Assembly (NCBI RefSeq): GCF_002723955.1
Contig: NZ_BEWN01000005.1
Span: 1-64,000 of the forward strand
Reading direction: 5' to 3'
From: Gluconobacter frateurii
Lineage (GTDB): Bacteria > Pseudomonadota > Alphaproteobacteria > Acetobacterales > Acetobacteraceae
Length of the DNA stretch: 64,000 nucleotides
Shown: positions 7,337-15,629 of the stretch, piece by piece
How positions within the stretch are numbered: position 1 is the first letter of the stretch
Layout: every line of letters begins with the position of its first letter
Position numbers and translations under genes: made by a program
The notes under the pieces: generated by a model
The model's database searches: none
What the model was told of the DNA's origin: nothing
Seen by the model: the letters and a program-made list of their open reading frames with translations, nothing else

Positions 7337-7903
7337 ATGAAGCAACAAGCCAACCTTATCCGCGCTGGCCAGGTCATCGAGCATGATGGCCGCCGCTGGA
7401 CGGTTCTCAAGCAGCAGATCATCACCCCGGGTAAGGGTGGCGCCTTCATTCAGGTCGAAATGCGCGACCTGAACACCGGCAACAAGACCAACGAGCGCTG
7501 GAGAACGGCTGACAGCGTCGAGCGTCTGATGACGGAAGACAAGGACTACACCTATTCCTACATGGACGGTGACAACGTCGTCCTGATGGACCCGGAAACC
7601 TTTGAGCAGCTGATTCTGCCCCAGGACATTTTTGGCGACCAGTTCGCGTTTCTTCAGGACAACATGCCTCTGAACGTGAAGCTTGTTGAGGGCGACCCGG
7701 TTGGCGTTGAACTGCCGCCGCACGTCACGCTCGAAATCACGGAAGCTGATCCGGTCGTAAAGGGCCAGACAGCCTCCTCGTCATACAAGCCTGCTGTCCT
7801 GTCCAACGGCGTCAAGACGATGGTTCCTCCTTTCATTGAAGCTGGCGAGCGCATCGTTGTCCGTACGGATGATGCGTCTTACGTCGAGCGCGCCAAGGAC
7901 TGA
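7337..7903 (+). CDS. efp: Translation elongation factor P
   Basis: A 188-residue ribosome-binding factor that rescues stalling at polyproline stretches. All three beta-barrel domains are present. The modified lysine is seen in the loop TPGKGGAF at Lys33, matching Lys34 of E. coli EF-P, the target of EpmA/EpmB beta-lysylation. The C-terminal VPPFIEAGERIVVRTDDASYVERAKD signature is complete. With epmA and epmB a few kilobases away, beta-lysylation (rather than rhamnosylation) is the likely activation route. It is followed after 2 bases by the inositol-phosphatase-type gene. Confidence 0.95.
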   Translation: MKQQANLIRAGQVIEHDGRRWTVLKQQIITPGKGGAFIQVEMRDLNTGNKTNERWRTADSVERLMTEDKDYTYSYMDGDNVVLMDPETFEQLILPQDIFGDQFAFLQDNMPLNVKLVEGDPVGVELPPHVTLEITEADPVVKGQTASSSYKPAVLSNGVKTMVPPFIEAGERIVVRTDDASYVERAKD

Positions 7904-7905
7904 TC

Positions 7906-8733
7906 ATGCGTCTTTCCCCGCACATGGCCGTCATGCAGAACGCAGCGCAGAAGGCAGCCCGCCGTCTGCTCCGCGATTTTGCAGAGGTCGAGCAGCTTCA
8001 GGTCAGCATCAAGGGTCCGGGAGACTTCGTGTCCCAGGCCGACCTGCGTGCAGAAACCATCATCCGCGAAGAACTCGCCCGCGCACGTCCAGGCTATGCC
8101 TTCCTCATGGAAGAAACAGGCTCTTCGGGCGGGGATAACTGGACGTGGCGCTGGATCGTCGATCCGCTGGACGGCACGACGAACTTCCTGCACGGCATTC
8201 CGCACTGGGCCATTTCCATTGGTCTCCAGCGCCGTCTGCCGGATGGGAGCGTCGAGCTGGTCAGTGGTCTGGTCTACAACCCGGCCGCCAACGAGATGTT
8301 CTGGGCCGAAAAAGGTATAGGTGCCTTTTTGAACGAGCGTCGTCTCCGCGTGTCCGCACGTCGGAACATGCAGGAAGCCGTATTCGCCACGGGTATTCCG
8401 TTCGCCAAGGTTCCCAGCAGCAAGCGTATGCCGTTCGCACGCGTTCTGGGTGCGCTCATGCCGCAGGTCGCGGGGATCCGTCGCTTCGGCGCCGCAGCCC
8501 TTGATCTCGCATGGGTCGCTGCTGGCCGTTACGAAGGCTACTGGGAATTCGGCATCAAGCCGTGGGATTGTGCTGCTGGCCTCCTGATCGTGCGTGAAGC
8601 CGGCGGCCATGCCACCGATCCGGACGGCAAGGAGCTTCATGACCTTGATGACGACGTCAACGTCGTGGCTGGCAACGCCCAGCTTCATGGCACCCTGCGC
8701 ACCATCGTCCACGAAGCCCTGAACCGGGAGTAA
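7906..8733 (+). CDS. suhB: Inositol monophosphatase family protein
   Basis: Mg-dependent sugar/inositol phosphate phosphatase of 275 residues. Metal-site motifs are complete: E at MEETG (about residue 66), WIVDPLDGTTNF (about 82-93) and WDCAAGLLIVREAGG near the C-terminus (about 222-236). Bacterial homologues (SuhB, CysQ-like) act on myo-inositol-1-phosphate or related monophosphates, and SuhB also binds RNA polymerase in rRNA transcription; which role applies here cannot be read from sequence. The ATG sits 2 bases after the efp stop, so translation is probably coupled. A G/C hairpin without a T run (8744-8763) follows. Confidence 0.85.
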   Translation: MRLSPHMAVMQNAAQKAARRLLRDFAEVEQLQVSIKGPGDFVSQADLRAETIIREELARARPGYAFLMEETGSSGGDNWTWRWIVDPLDGTTNFLHGIPHWAISIGLQRRLPDGSVELVSGLVYNPAANEMFWAEKGIGAFLNERRLRVSARRNMQEAVFATGIPFAKVPSSKRMPFARVLGALMPQVAGIRRFGAAALDLAWVAAGRYEGYWEFGIKPWDCAAGLLIVREAGGHATDPDGKELHDLDDDVNVVAGNAQLHGTLRTIVHEALNRE

Positions 8734-8792
8734 GCAGAAGTCGCTCCCGCCCCATTGCGGGAGGATGGACCGCTCGGTTAGGATCACGCCAT

Positions 8793-9539
8793 ATGTACAG
8801 GCCGATCCTAACCTCCCTCTCAGTGGCGGCCGCTCTGGCCTGCCTTCAGCCCTCCGGGGCACATGCTCAGGTCTCCAGCAATCTGGATGATCTGCCTCAG
8901 GGCAAACCGGTCGCCGTTACAAAGCCGGCTACCCCTTCCCGCCCCGCGCATCACGCTGCAGCGGCTCCCCAGACATCCAAAGCATCTGCCACGAATGCTC
9001 CTGCCTCTTCGGTGAAGGCATCTGGACCTGCGAAGGCGACCGTGCCCGGCGTTCCGCCAGCACCCCCGCCACCCGTTGTGCTGCCACCTCCGTTCGTTCC
9101 CATTCAGACACATGCCCCCGTACCCCCTGCAGACATCAAGCCGGTTGCGGATGCCAAAACGCGTACGGAAGCCCTTGAAGGCGGCGGGATGCGCGTTCTT
9201 TTCGCGCCGGAAAGTTCTGATCTGAACGATGAGAGCCTGAAATCCGTCGAGGCCTACGCAAACACCCTCAAGGATCAGCCGGAAAAACGCGTCATCCTGA
9301 CGGCCTATGCGACGCTGCCGGGCGATGACATTTCGATGCCACGTCGCATTTCCCTTGCACGCGTGCTGGCAATACGCTCCATTTTCATCAAGGCAGGCGT
9401 CGCGACCACCCGTCTCTATCCGCGCGCCATGGGACGTCCTGACAAGAACGACACCAGTCCGGCTGACCGTCTGGATATCGTGACCGAGAGCAATCCCCAG
9501 CCTTCCGAATCCGCAACCCCGGCAAGCGGCACGCCATAA
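8793..9539 (+). CDS. Periplasmic OmpA-like domain protein with proline-rich linker
   Basis: A 248-residue exported protein. The signal peptide ends near AHAQ (residues 24-27). Residues 30-115 are a disordered Ala/Pro/Ser/Lys-rich linker with a polyproline run, long enough to span part of the periplasm. Residues about 130-235 form an OmpA-like domain (MRVLFAPESSDLNDESLKSVEAYA, then RRISLARVLAIRSIFIKAGV), a peptidoglycan-binding fold, though key residues are diverged. It precedes the MotA- and MotB-like genes with 17 bases between, so the three probably work as one envelope module. Confidence 0.72.
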   Translation: MYRPILTSLSVAAALACLQPSGAHAQVSSNLDDLPQGKPVAVTKPATPSRPAHHAAAAPQTSKASATNAPASSVKASGPAKATVPGVPPAPPPPVVLPPPFVPIQTHAPVPPADIKPVADAKTRTEALEGGGMRVLFAPESSDLNDESLKSVEAYANTLKDQPEKRVILTAYATLPGDDISMPRRISLARVLAIRSIFIKAGVATTRLYPRAMGRPDKNDTSPADRLDIVTESNPQPSESATPASGTP

Positions 9540-9556
9540 GCCAGGAAAGACCCGCC

Positions 9557-10705
9557 GTGACCCGTCCCACTACATTCCTTCTGCGTATGGGCATCTTCAT
9601 TGTCGTCGTTGCACTTCTTGCAGCGTCGATGGCGAAGACCCTCCTGAATGCCTTTAATGCGAACCCCAAGCTGGATGCCGTTATTCTGGGCGTTCTGATT
9701 TTGGGAATTATCTGGAACCTGAGAGTCGTGCAGCGACTCATGCCAGAAGTTCAGTGGGTGGAGCTGCTTCGCCAACCCCGGACGGGTCTCGGCACGCCCA
9801 ATCCGCCGAAACTGCTTGCCCCAATGGCAAGCATGCTGGCCGCCCGCAGCCGCACGGACCGGCTGACACTCTCCACCCAGACAACACAGGCCATGCTGGA
9901 TAGTCTGTCGTCCCGTCTGGATGAGAGCCGCGAAATTTCGCGCTACATGACACAGCTGCTGATTTTCCTTGGTCTTCTGGGAACATTCTACGGCCTGCTG
10001 CTGACCGTCAGTTCCATCGCCTCCGTCATCGGTGGCATGTCCGCTGGCAATGGCGATCTGGATGCGATGTTCAACCAGCTTAAAACGGGTCTGGCCGGTC
10101 CGCTTGCTGGTATGTCCACGGCGTTTTCTGGTTCAATGTTCGGCCTTGCTGGCGCACTGGTTCTCGGTTTTCTGGATCTGACTGCTGGTCAGGCACAGAC
10201 ACGGTTCTTCAATGAGCTTGAAGAATGGCTCGCCGGTCTGACCCGCGTGAGTGGCGGGACGAGTATCGACAGCGATGGCGCGCCCATTCCGGCATATGTT
10301 CAGGCGCTCCTTGAGCAGACGGCTGAAAATCTGGAAACACTTCAGAATGCCGTCTCCCGCAGTGAAGAAGGTCGTGTTCGTGAAGTGCAGCTTCTGGACA
10401 GCTTGCAGGAACGTCTTCGTGGCATGACCGAACTGCTGAAAGCCAACCAGCAGATCATGGCGCGGACGGCAGAAACCAACGCAGCACTCGTGCCGCTTCT
10501 GCGTCAGATGGGCGAGGAAGGTCAGCCGGGCTCGCAGGGCACGCCCTTGCTGCGCATTGAGAGCCACCTTTCCCGCCTCGTGGAAGAACTGCATCAAGGC
10601 CGTGCTCAGACCGTTGGCGAGATCCGCAACGATCTTCGGGTTCTGGCGCGGACCATCGCAGCAGCTTCAGGCAGCACGACTGGCACTTCCAGCAGGCAGG
10701 ACTGA
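9557..10705 (+). CDS. MotA/TolQ/ExbB-like inner-membrane channel protein
   Basis: A 382-residue membrane protein with a GTG start behind AGGAAAG. Two N-terminal membrane segments (about 7-30 and 35-55) are followed by a cytoplasmic stretch and two more segments (LLIFLGLLGTFYGLLLTV near 134-151, and SMFGLAGALVLGFLDL near 193-208), the fold of the MotA/ExbB proton channel. A long C-terminal coiled region (about 250-370) faces the cytoplasm. The partner MotB-like gene follows after 3 bases. No flagellar genes are in sight, so this is likely a non-flagellar proton-driven envelope motor. Confidence 0.75.
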   Translation: MTRPTTFLLRMGIFIVVVALLAASMAKTLLNAFNANPKLDAVILGVLILGIIWNLRVVQRLMPEVQWVELLRQPRTGLGTPNPPKLLAPMASMLAARSRTDRLTLSTQTTQAMLDSLSSRLDESREISRYMTQLLIFLGLLGTFYGLLLTVSSIASVIGGMSAGNGDLDAMFNQLKTGLAGPLAGMSTAFSGSMFGLAGALVLGFLDLTAGQAQTRFFNELEEWLAGLTRVSGGTSIDSDGAPIPAYVQALLEQTAENLETLQNAVSRSEEGRVREVQLLDSLQERLRGMTELLKANQQIMARTAETNAALVPLLRQMGEEGQPGSQGTPLLRIESHLSRLVEELHQGRAQTVGEIRNDLRVLARTIAAASGSTTGTSSRQD

Positions 10706-10708
10706 CCC

Positions 10709-11710
10709 ATGGCCCGGCGCAGACGCGGACCCAATAACGCCCTGGATGCGTGGCCCGGCTATGTAGACGCCCTGTCCACGCTGCTGATGGTCGTAACTTT
10801 CGTTCTGCTGGTTTTTGTTGTGGGACAGCAGTTCCTGTCCGTCTCCCTGATGCGGCGCGAACACACGCTGGATGCCCTTCAGAAGCAGTTGGCCGAGCTG
10901 TCGCATATGCTCTCCATGACGGAGGACAAGAACAAATCCCTGAATGCGACCGTCGCCAGCCTGGCCAACGACAAGCAGAAGAATGAAGACCAACTGAAGG
11001 CCCTGGCCGGACAAATGGCCCTGCTGAATGGTCAACTTCAGTCCAAGGATCAGGCACTCGCATCAGCGGACAGCACCAGTCAGCAGCAGAACAGCAAGAT
11101 CTCGGACCTTCAGGCACAGATCGAGGAACTGACGCGCCAGCTTCAGGCCATCAGTAATGCTCTCGATATCGAGAAAAAGAACGAAACCGCAAAAGACGCC
11201 CAGATTCAGGATCTTGGTAACAAGCTGAACATCGCCCTCGCGGACAAGGTGAACCAGCTCAAACGCTATCGTTCGGAATTCTTTGGCCGTCTGCGGGATA
11301 TTCTGAAGAACCAGAAAGGCGTGAATGTTGTCGGAGACCGTTTTGTCTTCCAGTCCGAAATCCTGTTTCCTCAGGGAAGCGCCGATCTGACCGCAGAGGG
11401 TAAGAAGGAAATTACGACGCTGGCCAAGACATTCAAGCAGGTTTCCTCAACCATCCCGACGGATATTCCGTGGATTCTGCGCATTGATGGCCATGCTGAC
11501 AGACAGCCGATCCACAGTGCTTTTCCAAGCAACTGGGAACTGTCGTCCGAGCGTGCCATTACGGTCGTGAAGCTCCTGGTCTCGGAAGGGATCGACCCCC
11601 GCCATCTGGCTGCTACCGGCTTTGCTGACTACCAGCCGCTTGACGCGGCCAACACTCCAGCGGCATACGCCCGCAACCGCAGGATCGAGTTCCGTCTGAC
11701 GGATCGCTGA
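10709..11710 (+). CDS. MotB-like peptidoglycan-binding stator protein with coiled coil
   Basis: A 333-residue protein with one membrane segment (about 18-45, YVDALSTLLMVVTFVLLVFVV) carrying the Asp at residue 20 expected for the proton-binding site of MotB/ExbD-type proteins. Residues 50-190 are a long coiled coil (QKQLAELSHMLSM through KVNQLKRYRSEFF) and residues 195-333 an OmpA-type peptidoglycan-binding domain (FVFQSEILFPQGSADLTAEGKKEI, IDGHADRQPI, ELSSERAITVVKLLV, ARNRRIEFRL). The coiled coil between membrane and wall-binding domain is far longer than in flagellar MotB. It is translated right after the MotA-like gene; a hairpin follows. Confidence 0.8.
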   Translation: MARRRRGPNNALDAWPGYVDALSTLLMVVTFVLLVFVVGQQFLSVSLMRREHTLDALQKQLAELSHMLSMTEDKNKSLNATVASLANDKQKNEDQLKALAGQMALLNGQLQSKDQALASADSTSQQQNSKISDLQAQIEELTRQLQAISNALDIEKKNETAKDAQIQDLGNKLNIALADKVNQLKRYRSEFFGRLRDILKNQKGVNVVGDRFVFQSEILFPQGSADLTAEGKKEITTLAKTFKQVSSTIPTDIPWILRIDGHADRQPIHSAFPSNWELSSERAITVVKLLVSEGIDPRHLAATGFADYQPLDAANTPAAYARNRRIEFRLTDR

Positions 11711-11718
11711 TCCCTTTT

Positions 11719-11746
11719 GACCTGCCTTTGGAAAAAGGCAGGTTTC
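11719..11746 (+). terminator. Terminator-like hairpin after the MotB-like gene
   Basis: ACCTGCCTTT pairs perfectly with AAAGGCAGGT around a GGAA loop, followed by a short TTTCCCC. It separates the envelope trio from lepA. Confidence 0.55.
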
Positions 11747-11794
11747 CCCGCAGGTCTGCTGACATTCCTGCCAGAATCCCGTATGTAACCTGCC

Positions 11795-13597
11795 ATGACC
11801 GACACCCCGCTCTCCCTCATCCGCAATTTCTCGATCATCGCGCATATCGACCATGGCAAGTCCACGCTTGCCGACCGGCTGATTCAGGCCTGTGGCGCAC
11901 TTACCGAGCGTGAGATGAAAGCCCAGGTCCTCGATTCGATGGAGCTGGAGCAGGAACGCGGCATCACCATCAAGGCGCAGACCGTGCGCCTCACTTACCC
12001 GGCCAAGGATGGCAAGGTTTACGTCCTGAACCTCATGGACACTCCGGGCCATGTCGACTTCGCCTATGAAGTCAGTCGCTCGCTGGCAGCCTGCGAAGGC
12101 TCTCTGCTGGTTGTGGATGCCTCGCAAGGCGTGGAAGCGCAGACGCTGGCCAACGTCTATCAGGCTATCGACGCCAACCACGAAATCGTTCCTGTCCTGA
12201 ACAAGATTGACCTTCCGGCAGCAGAGCCGGAACGAGTCCGGGCACAGATCGAAGAAGTCATCGGCATCCCTGCCGATGACGCCGTGGAAATCAGCGCCAA
12301 GACCGGCATCAATATCGAAGGCGTACTGGAAGCTCTTGTCGAGCGCCTTCCGGCACCGAAGGGTGACCGCGATGCGCCTCTGCAGGCCCTGCTGGTTGAT
12401 AGCTGGTACGACCCGTATCTCGGAGTCATCATCCTGATCCGTGTCATGAATGGCACCGTCAAGCGGGGTGACCGTATTCGCATGATGCAGGCTGGATCGA
12501 CCTATCACGTCGATCAGGTCGGTGTGTTCCTGCCGCGCATGACGAATGTTGATGAGCTTGGCCCGGGCGAGATGGGCTTCATCAATGCCGCAATCAAAAC
12601 CGTGGCAGACGTTGCCGTTGGCGACACCATTACCCTCGACCGCAAGCCGGCAGAAAAGACCCTTCCTGGCTTCAAGCCTTCCATCCCAGTGGTGTGGTGT
12701 GGCCTTTTCCCGATTGATGCGGACGATTTCGAGAAGTTGCGTGACAGCCTCGGGAAACTGCGCCTGAATGACGCATCATTCCACTTTGAAGCCGAAAGCT
12801 CTGCGGCTCTTGGCTTCGGTTTCCGATGTGGCTTCCTTGGACTGCTGCACCTGGAAATCATTCAGGAGCGTCTGTCCCGCGAGTTCAATCTGGATCTGAT
12901 CGCCACCGCGCCGTCCGTCGTCTATCGCATGACGCTGACGAACGGCACGAAGGAAGAGCTCCACAACCCGGCCGACATGCCGGATCCGGCCCTGATCGAA
13001 ACCATTGAAGAGCCTTGGATAAAGGCAACAATCATGGTGCAGGACGAATATCTGGGGTCCGTACTCACGCTCTGCTCAGAGCGTCGCGGTATTCAGGTCG
13101 ATCTCACCTATGTCGGCAATCGCGCCATGGCTGTTTATCGTCTGCCGCTGAACGAAGTGGTGTTTGATTTCTACGATCGTCTGAAGTCCCTCACCCGTGG
13201 TTATGCGTCATTTGATTATCAGGTCGATGGGTACGAAGAGAGCGATCTCGTTCGTATCTCCATTCTCGTGAACCATGAGCCGGTCGATGCACTGGCGTTT
13301 GTGGCGCACCGTACAGTCGCCGAAACCCGTGGTCGTGCAATCTGCGGCAAGCTTAAGGATCTGATTCCGAAGCAGCTCTTCAAAATCGCCATTCAGGCCG
13401 CCATCGGTTCCAAGGTGATTGCGCGTGAGACCATTGGCGCCTTGTCCAAGGACGTGACTGCAAAGTGCTACGGTGGTGACATCTCCCGTAAGCGCAAGTT
13501 GCTGGACAAGCAGAAAGAGGGCAAGAAACGGATGCGACAGTTTGGTAAGGTCGAAATTCCACAAAGCGCCTTCCTTGCCGCACTTAAAATGGATTGA
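11795..13597 (+). CDS. lepA: Elongation factor 4 (LepA), back-translocating GTPase
   Basis: A 600-residue translational GTPase. G-domain motifs are complete: AHIDHGKST (G1, near 16-24), the RGIT switch, DTPGHVDF (G3, near 79-86), NKIDLP (G4) and SAKTG (G5). The elongation-factor domains II, III and V follow, and the lysine-rich LepA-specific C-terminal domain ([19 protein letters not shown]) closes the protein. LepA binds ribosomes and affects initiation or back-translocation under stress. The next gene starts 9 bases downstream and may share the transcript. Confidence 0.97.
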   Translation: MTDTPLSLIRNFSIIAHIDHGKSTLADRLIQACGALTEREMKAQVLDSMELEQERGITIKAQTVRLTYPAKDGKVYVLNLMDTPGHVDFAYEVSRSLAACEGSLLVVDASQGVEAQTLANVYQAIDANHEIVPVLNKIDLPAAEPERVRAQIEEVIGIPADDAVEISAKTGINIEGVLEALVERLPAPKGDRDAPLQALLVDSWYDPYLGVIILIRVMNGTVKRGDRIRMMQAGSTYHVDQVGVFLPRMTNVDELGPGEMGFINAAIKTVADVAVGDTITLDRKPAEKTLPGFKPSIPVVWCGLFPIDADDFEKLRDSLGKLRLNDASFHFEAESSAALGFGFRCGFLGLLHLEIIQERLSREFNLDLIATAPSVVYRMTLTNGTKEELHNPADMPDPALIETIEEPWIKATIMVQDEYLGSVLTLCSERRGIQVDLTYVGNRAMAVYRLPLNEVVFDFYDRLKSLTRGYASFDYQVDGYEESDLVRISILVNHEPVDALAFVAHRTVAETRGRAICGKLKDLIPKQLFKIAIQAAIGSKVIARETIGALSKDVTAKCYGGDISRKRKLLDKQKEGKKRMRQFGKVEIPQSAFLAALKMD

Positions 13598-13606
13598 TCC
13601 TGCCTT

Positions 13607-15031
13607 ATGTTAAAAACAGCCGCTGTTCTGTTCGTCCATAATGAGGTCGACAACATTGGCTGGTGGATCAGTCATCACAGAGCGATTGGTTTTTCGACAC
13701 TGATCATCTGTGATGACCATTCTACGGATGGCACATGGACTGTTCTTTCCAGTGCAGCATCTTTTCATGACATTCGTCTTCATCGTTCAAATACTGAATT
13801 TCCCAATCGCCTGGCACGCCAGACCGCTTTTCAGGAAGAGGTGTTCAGTAAAGGTAAAAGCGAATTCGACTGGATGATGATTCTGGCTGCAGATGAATAT
13901 CTGCATCTTGAGACCGACTCATCTCTCGAAAACTTCCTTCTACCCCTTAAAGAGGATGCTCAACCTATCCATTGGTGTCTCTTTGGCGCCAATGGACAGG
14001 ATGTACCCTCCCCTTTTTCTCCTACCCAGACATTCACCCGACATGCGTCTCTGGAAACAGCAGATCACCGCGTCACCCGAACCCTTGTCCGACCTGATCG
14101 ACATAATGGGCATCTTCCTGACCCATTTTCCCGACTAATGGACGCCCCGGATTGGTCCCGGGCCAGAATTCTTCATTACGCTGCGGGAGATCGGCACAGC
14201 TTTCTGCAAGGTCAATCGAGCGCGACACCTGAAGAGGCCTGGAGTCATTTCAATCGCAATGACGTACTCGACATGTCTGCCCAGCGATGGCTCCCGCAGA
14301 CGCGCCGGTTTGCAGCTTCCATGGTTCAGGCCGGTCTCATAGATCTTTACTGGCAGCTTCGGCAGGCCGTAATCCGCAATAATGAAGACGTCTTTACGAG
14401 ATTAGGACTGAGTTCTTCCGTGCTCTTTGAAAATCAGGATTTCTCTTTTCCTGATTTCAGGTTCTATGCTTTCGGCCAAGGGCCTCAGCTGGCACTGGAT
14501 CTGGAAAACGAAGAGCTCGTGACAGTCGAGACGAATGCGTTCGACACTCCACGTTATGTCCGTTTGCTTCTCATAATCGACACAAACACCCCAGCCCCAC
14601 ATCCCGCTTATCTCGTAACCGAGCGTCTCTGTTCAGTAGCTTGCTTGAACATAGAAGATTCTCCGTGTCTGCTACCGACCGTCCCCCTGCAACTGGATCC
14701 TGAAAGACGCCTTATACTGTCTCCGCTGACGGGCAAAAAAGTGGCCCTTCAAACAGCTGACGACACGCTGATGAAACATGAGCCCTCAGCAGAGCTTTCC
14801 AGCCGCGTTGCAGCGTTGAAGCTACTCTCTCAGGGCGACCATTCGCTGGCCGCACTTCTGCGTGGCATTGAGAGACTACCCACTCCGGATGCCACAGCGT
14901 TAGGCTGCGCTATTGCAATGCTTCCTTATGAAGAAGCCAGCCGGCTGTCTGACGCATTTCCCGGCCTTGTCCCCCTCAATGTTCGGCCGGCCCCTGACAG
15001 CCGCTGCTCTGCGGAAGAGATCAAACGTTGA
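13607..15031 (+). CDS. Glycosyltransferase family 2-like protein, unknown substrate
   Basis: A 474-residue protein whose first 150 residues resemble a GT-A glycosyltransferase: LFVHNEVDNIGWWISHHRAIGFSTLIICDDHSTDGT fits the nucleotide-binding strand of the Glyco_tranf_2_4 type, and LAADEYLHL could supply the acidic metal-binding motif. The rest shows no domain I recognise. There is no signal peptide or membrane segment. Base composition looks less GC-rich than the neighbours, a hint of transfer. Its last 132 bases overlap the convergent heme-oxygenase gene. Confidence 0.6.
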   Translation: MLKTAAVLFVHNEVDNIGWWISHHRAIGFSTLIICDDHSTDGTWTVLSSAASFHDIRLHRSNTEFPNRLARQTAFQEEVFSKGKSEFDWMMILAADEYLHLETDSSLENFLLPLKEDAQPIHWCLFGANGQDVPSPFSPTQTFTRHASLETADHRVTRTLVRPDRHNGHLPDPFSRLMDAPDWSRARILHYAAGDRHSFLQGQSSATPEEAWSHFNRNDVLDMSAQRWLPQTRRFAASMVQAGLIDLYWQLRQAVIRNNEDVFTRLGLSSSVLFENQDFSFPDFRFYAFGQGPQLALDLENEELVTVETNAFDTPRYVRLLLIIDTNTPAPHPAYLVTERLCSVACLNIEDSPCLLPTVPLQLDPERRLILSPLTGKKVALQTADDTLMKHEPSAELSSRVAALKLLSQGDHSLAALLRGIERLPTPDATALGCAIAMLPYEEASRLSDAFPGLVPLNVRPAPDSRCSAEEIKR

Positions 15032-15523
15032 GGTTACACCGTCCATGACTGACTGACCGTAATTTCCGTCAGAATTTTCCAGACGGTCCCTTAGAATTTG
15101 CAGGAAGGCAGGCCATCCACCTTTTTCGTGTCCTGCGGAAAGATAGGCACGAGGCAGACCCTCCCCCACCTGTGCAGAGAGCATTTTACTTCCCAGGCGC
15201 GACCCTTCCAGAACATACAGAGCCCCCAGCGCGGCACCAGATCCTGATGGTGACTGCCAGTCTAATGGCTCCGGAAGACCGTACCCCAGTTCCATCAGGT
15301 CACTTTGGAGATGTTCTGTTCGTCCTCTCCAGTGAGGCAACTCATGTTCGCCCTCCAACCAGTCCTCGACCTGAGGCAAAACACGCCCGTGAGCCTGAAG
15401 GAATGCCCCATAGGATGCCACATCTGACAGGTTAAACCGGGAATAGGCCTTGTCGACCTGCTCATGAATCGTACGACTGACTTCGCGCAGCGCTATCAGA
15501 GGGTCATCTTCACGCATTTTCAT
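14900..15523 (-). CDS. Heme oxygenase-like protein (BphO type)
   Basis: A 207-residue helical protein. The N-terminal helix TIHEQVDKAYSRFNL (about 16-30) carries the putative proximal His of bacterial heme oxygenases, and the distal helix YVLEGSRLGSKML (about 103-115) matches the BphO signature (LYVLEGSxLGG). This family opens heme to biliverdin, with release of CO and iron. BphO genes usually neighbour a bacteriophytochrome; none is seen here, so iron recovery is equally likely. The C-terminal ~30 residues (RGRPNIEGDKAGK onward) lie within the overlap with the glycosyltransferase gene and look non-conserved, possibly an extension by read-through. Confidence 0.75.
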   Translation of the reverse strand: MKMREDDPLIALREVSRTIHEQVDKAYSRFNLSDVASYGAFLQAHGRVLPQVEDWLEGEHELPHWRGRTEHLQSDLMELGYGLPEPLDWQSPSGSGAALGALYVLEGSRLGSKMLSAQVGEGLPRAYLSAGHEKGGWPAFLQILRDRLENSDGNYGQSVMDGVTSTFDLFRRAAAVRGRPNIEGDKAGKCVRQPAGFFIRKHCNSAA

Positions 15524-15629
15524 ACTCTTCTTCCGTGGGAGCGAAACTGGCCCGGCTGCAAATCGTATTCATACCAATGCAGTCATATTTCCAATCCTGC
15601 CAGACTTTTCATAATGTGGAATTGCAATC

